Source of the DNA: Paracoccaceae bacterium
GTDB lineage: Bacteria; Pseudomonadota; Alphaproteobacteria; Rhodobacterales; Rhodobacteraceae
DNA: 64,000 bases
NCBI GenBank assembly: GCA_018222585.1
Contig: JAAFAB010000001.1
Coordinates: 718,198 to 782,197, forward strand
Direction of reading: 5' to 3'
Shown piece by piece: positions 61,783 through 64,000 of the stretch (positions are counted from its first letter, which is position 1; the number at the start of each line of letters is the position of its first letter). A model generated the notes under the pieces. It did not search any database, was not told the origin of the DNA, and saw only the letters and a program-made list of their open reading frames with translations. The translations under genes were made by a program, and so were the position numbers.

Positions 61783-61820
61783 TCCGTGTCCCCCGTCCCC
61801 GAAGCGATGGTTCCACAGGC

Positions 61821-61857
61821 CCATTCGTCAGACAACGGAAAATGCAGTTGCGAATGG
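61821..61857. promoter_or_regulatory. Spaced inverted repeat upstream of the solenoid operon
   Basis: CCATTCG (61821-61827) and CGAATGG (61851-61857) are perfect 7-bp inverted arms 23 bp apart, 39-75 bp before the operon start. It could be an operator, perhaps for the divergent AraC regulator. Confidence 0.4.
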
Positions 61858-62046
61858 AATTGTCACCCGCGACGATGTCGGGACGAGGGCAAGGGGGAAC
61901 AGGCGGAGAGCGGCTTGCACATTCCGGCGGCACTTGCTTTGATGGCACCAGTTCCCGCAAGCCGCGAGGCCGGCCCCGAGGCCGTCGCCCCCCGCCAGCG
62001 CCCTCCCATCCCCACCGGTGGCCTTCCGCGACGGAGCAGCGCCCGC

Positions 62047-62946
62047 ATGACCTATCAGCACGCCCTGACCAGCCGTACGGAGGGCATCCGCCCGACCGCG
62101 CCCGTGAAGTGGCGGGTGCTGGATGGCCTCATGGGCGTCTTCTGGCAGGCCGAGGCCCACGCCGGGGCGCAGGGCTACTATCGCTCTGCCGATCCGCGTA
62201 TCCTGTTCTTCTTCAACGATGTCGCCCCGCATATCCGCATGACCGAGCGTGAGGGGACCAGCCCCGGCGCCTGGCGCCCCATGGCGCGGGCGATCTACGT
62301 GCCAGCCGGAGTGCCGATGTGGACGCAGTTCACCTCTCCGCACCGCTTCTCGCATGTCGACCTGCACCTGCACGAGGACCGGCTGCTGAAGTTCCTCAGC
62401 CCCGCCCTTGGCACCTCTGCGGCGCGCGCCGCCATCGCCCGCCCGGTCGAGCTGCAGGAGACCCGGGCGATGGAGATGCTGGCGACCCTGCTGGTCGAGG
62501 AGGTGACGGAGCCGCGCAAGCCCGGGCTCTATGCCGAAAGCCTCGTCGGCAGTATCGTCACCGGGCTGCTGGATCTCGGAGAGCCCGAGCCAGAGCGTGC
62601 CGAGGGACGGCTGACCGCCGCCCAGATGCGCCGGTTGCAGGCCGCTTTCGACGCCCGGGGCGGGCGGCGGCTGACCGTGGCCGAGATGGCCGAGGCGGTG
62701 GGATTGTCGGAAAGCTGGTTCGCCCATGTGTTCAAGAGCACGGAGGGCACGACCCCGATGCAATGGCAGCTCAACCGGCGAATCGACCTGGCCAAGTCGC
62801 TGCTGGCGGAAAGCCCGCTGAGCGTCGCCGAGATCGCCTCGCGGCTGGGATTCTCGGACCAGGCACATCTGACCAAGGTCTTCCGACAGGTCGCCGGCGA
62901 GACCCCCGCCGCCTGGCGCCGCGCGCGGCAGGCGACGGCGGGGTAG
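62047..62946 (+). CDS. AraC-family regulator, siderophore-linked
   Basis: A 299-residue regulator. The N-terminal about 190 residues form a sensor (YYRSADPRILFFFNDVAPHIRM, RAIYVPAGVPMWTQFTSPHRFSHVDLHL) and the C-terminal double HTH spans about 200-292 (LTVAEMAEAVGLSESWFAHVFKSTEGTTPMQWQLNRRI, SPLSVAEIASRLGFSDQAHLTKVFRQVAGETPAAWRR). AraC proteins next to TonB receptors commonly sense the siderophore. The ATG at 62047 follows an open stretch with no RBS clearly better. Confidence 0.9.
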   Translation: MTYQHALTSRTEGIRPTAPVKWRVLDGLMGVFWQAEAHAGAQGYYRSADPRILFFFNDVAPHIRMTEREGTSPGAWRPMARAIYVPAGVPMWTQFTSPHRFSHVDLHLHEDRLLKFLSPALGTSAARAAIARPVELQETRAMEMLATLLVEEVTEPRKPGLYAESLVGSIVTGLLDLGEPEPERAEGRLTAAQMRRLQAAFDARGGRRLTVAEMAEAVGLSESWFAHVFKSTEGTTPMQWQLNRRIDLAKSLLAESPLSVAEIASRLGFSDQAHLTKVFRQVAGETPAAWRRARQATAG

Positions 62947-62970
62947 GCGGCGGCAGGGTAGGCGGCGGCG
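62941..62970. repeat. 15-bp tandem repeat at the AraC gene end
   Basis: GGGTAGGCGGCGGC(A/G) occurs at 62941-62955 and 62956-62970, and a third partial copy begins at 62971. The stop codon TAG (62944-62946) is part of the first copy. Confidence 0.75.
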
Positions 62971-62978
62971 GGATAGGC

Positions 62979-62996
62979 CCGGCCCCGGAGGGCCGG
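62979..62996. terminator. Hairpin between convergent AraC and TonB-receptor genes
   Basis: A perfect 7-bp stem CCGGCCC / GGGCCGG with loop CGGA. No T-tract follows, so termination is inferred from the convergent position. Confidence 0.45.
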
Positions 62997-63006
62997 ACCG
63001 GAGGGT

Positions 63007-64000
63007 TTACCAGGTGCGGCGCAGGGTGGCGCTGATCGCCCGGCCGGGATTGTAGAAATCCGCGCCGAAGCCACCGTAGGCCACATGCTTCTCGTCCGTC
63101 AGGTTGGTCACGCTGAGGCTGAACTCGGTCGCCTGCGAGACCTGGTAGCTGAGCGAGGCGTCATAGATCACCGCCGCCTTGGTCGACATCGTGTTGGCGT
63201 CGTCGAAGTTGTAGGATCCGGTGTAGCGCGCGCCGAGGCCCAGGGTCATGTCGCCCCGCGCCCCCGCACCCGGCAGGTCGTAGTTCAGCCAGAGCGAGGC
63301 CATGTGTTCCGGCACGAAGGCCAGCTGGTTGCCCTCGTTGCCGCTGGTGCCGTTCTCGACGATCTCGGAGTCGAGCCAGGAGTAGCCGGCGGTCAGGGCC
63401 AGGCGGTCGGTCATCTCGACCCGCGCTTCCAGATCAAGGCCGCGCACGCGCACCTCACCGATGGTCTCGTCCTGCAGGGTCGCCGGGTTGGTGCGGGTGA
63501 TGTTGGTCTTGCTGAGATCGTAGAGCGCCGCGCTGAACAGGGCGTTTGTGCCCACGGGGCGATACTTCACACCCAGTTCCAGTTGCTCGCCGCGCTCGGG
63601 GTCCAGCCCGATCGAGGCCGGCACCACCGATTCCGCGTAGGAGCCGTAGACCGACAGATCCGGGCTGACCTTGTAGGTGACCCCCAGCCGGGCGGTGTCC
63701 TCGGAGTAGCTGGCCGAGGAGGTGGCGCTGGTCAGCAGGTTGGTGCGCTCGACGTCCAGCCAGTCGTGGCGCAGCCCGGCGGTGACGATCCAGCGCCCGG
63801 CGAAGGTCAGTTCCTGCTGCAGGTAGAGCGCGCTGCCCTCGTCCTCGGTCCGGCTGGCGGCATAGGGCGCGAGGCTGCCGAGGTCGATGCCACCGCTGTA
63901 GACCGGGTTGGTCCAGTCGATCGGATCTGCCCCGGTGAACCAGCTGGTGCTGGTCTGCTCGGTCCGGCTGACCTCGATCCCGCCCAGCGTCCGGCTTTCC
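63007..64000 (-). CDS. TonB-dependent siderophore receptor, C-terminal part
   Basis: About 330 residues of a TonB-dependent outer-membrane receptor; the N-terminus is beyond the right edge. Barrel strands include ITAGLRHDWLDVE-like, YSEDTARLGVTYKVSPDLSVYGSYAESVVPAS, PERGEQLELGVKY and ALYDLSKTN, as in FhuA/FoxA-type ferric-siderophore receptors. It ends in aromatic RTW, the normal barrel terminus. The frame is uninterrupted to 64000. It converges on an AraC-type regulator. Ligand unknown. Confidence 0.93.
   Translation of the reverse strand, partial: ESRTLGGIEVSRTEQTSTSWFTGADPIDWTNPVYSGGIDLGSLAPYAASRTEDEGSALYLQQELTFAGRWIVTAGLRHDWLDVERTNLLTSATSSASYSEDTARLGVTYKVSPDLSVYGSYAESVVPASIGLDPERGEQLELGVKYRPVGTNALFSAALYDLSKTNITRTNPATLQDETIGEVRVRGLDLEARVEMTDRLALTAGYSWLDSEIVENGTSGNEGNQLAFVPEHMASLWLNYDLPGAGARGDMTLGLGARYTGSYNFDDANTMSTKAAVIYDASLSYQVSQATEFSLSVTNLTDEKHVAYGGFGADFYNPGRAISATLRRTW

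Noticed and set aside
1-64000. CRISPR arrays, tRNA/rRNA genes, insertion sequences, prophage
   Set aside because: No regularly spaced repeats, no cloverleaf or rRNA sequence, and no transposase, integrase or phage structural motif was seen in either strand.

Overview
The window is GC-rich, densely packed bacterial chromosome. Gene content points to an alphaproteobacterium of the Rhodobacterales (Rhodobacteraceae/Roseobacter/Paracoccus type): ETF-QO next to a TPR protein and ispE, a 44-residue aa3-type cytochrome oxidase subunit IV, a pyrB/pyrC'/plsY cluster, and a tauR-tpa/tauABC taurine locus. No rRNA, tRNA, CRISPR array, transposase or phage gene was seen. Most of the window is core chromosome; about 43.3-64 kb is more accessory.

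Layout. 0-7.9 kb: a SoxR regulator with a visible SoxR box divergent from a glyoxalase-fold gene, ETF-QO, a secreted TPR protein, ispE, a lytic transglycosylase lipoprotein, mobA and the AzlCD amino-acid exporter. 7.9-14.7 kb: a leftward run (acyl-CoA dehydrogenase, metallo-beta-lactamase-fold hydrolase, DUF6173-like protein, oxidase subunit IV, a lipoprotein), then tsaC, yqgE (TTG start) and a DsbD N-domain protein. 14.7-21.6 kb: an RND efflux pair with an extended pump, moaB, a LysE exporter and a family-4-like uracil-DNA glycosylase lacking most Fe-S cysteines. 21.8-26.1 kb: pyrB, two unknown genes, a dihydroorotase homologue that has lost its metal ligands (PyrC'), and plsY. 26.1-31.1 kb: a small membrane protein, gshA, an unknown membrane protein, a GNAT enzyme, rsmE, and divergent ubiA. 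31.1-40.6 kb: an OmpA-family protein with an acidic tail, a membrane-anchored coiled coil, moaE-moaD-pgsA, an S49 peptidase, a mini zinc-ribbon protein, a Ca/Na exchanger, an SDR enzyme and uvrC.

40.8-46.1 kb holds an ABC-2 exporter, a CoxG-like protein, a 670-bp non-coding gap and a copper/oxidase-assembly operon (DUF2946-like, YcnI-PCuAC fusion, SCO). 46.1-52.4 kb is the taurine locus: TauABC imports taurine, Tpa transaminates it to sulfoacetaldehyde, and TauR (MocR type) probably acts on two direct repeats found between tpa and tauA. The genes that finish the pathway (xsc, pta) are not here. 52.6-57.7 kb has a degenerate ROK regulator, a PhoD phosphatase and an SLC13-type permease divergent from an AraC regulator. 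57.6-61.8 kb is an uncharacterised, translationally coupled pair: a 1122-residue beta-solenoid membrane protein and a 273-residue partner. The right end has an AraC regulator and the C-terminal part of a TonB-dependent siderophore receptor.

The strongest candidates for something new are this solenoid/partner operon and a roughly 110-residue cadherin/Ig-like insertion in the taurine permease TauC. Next come the pseudo-dihydroorotase, the YcnI-PCuAC fusion, the cluster-less uracil glycosylase and several unexplained dyad elements. All assignments are by eye; no database search was run.
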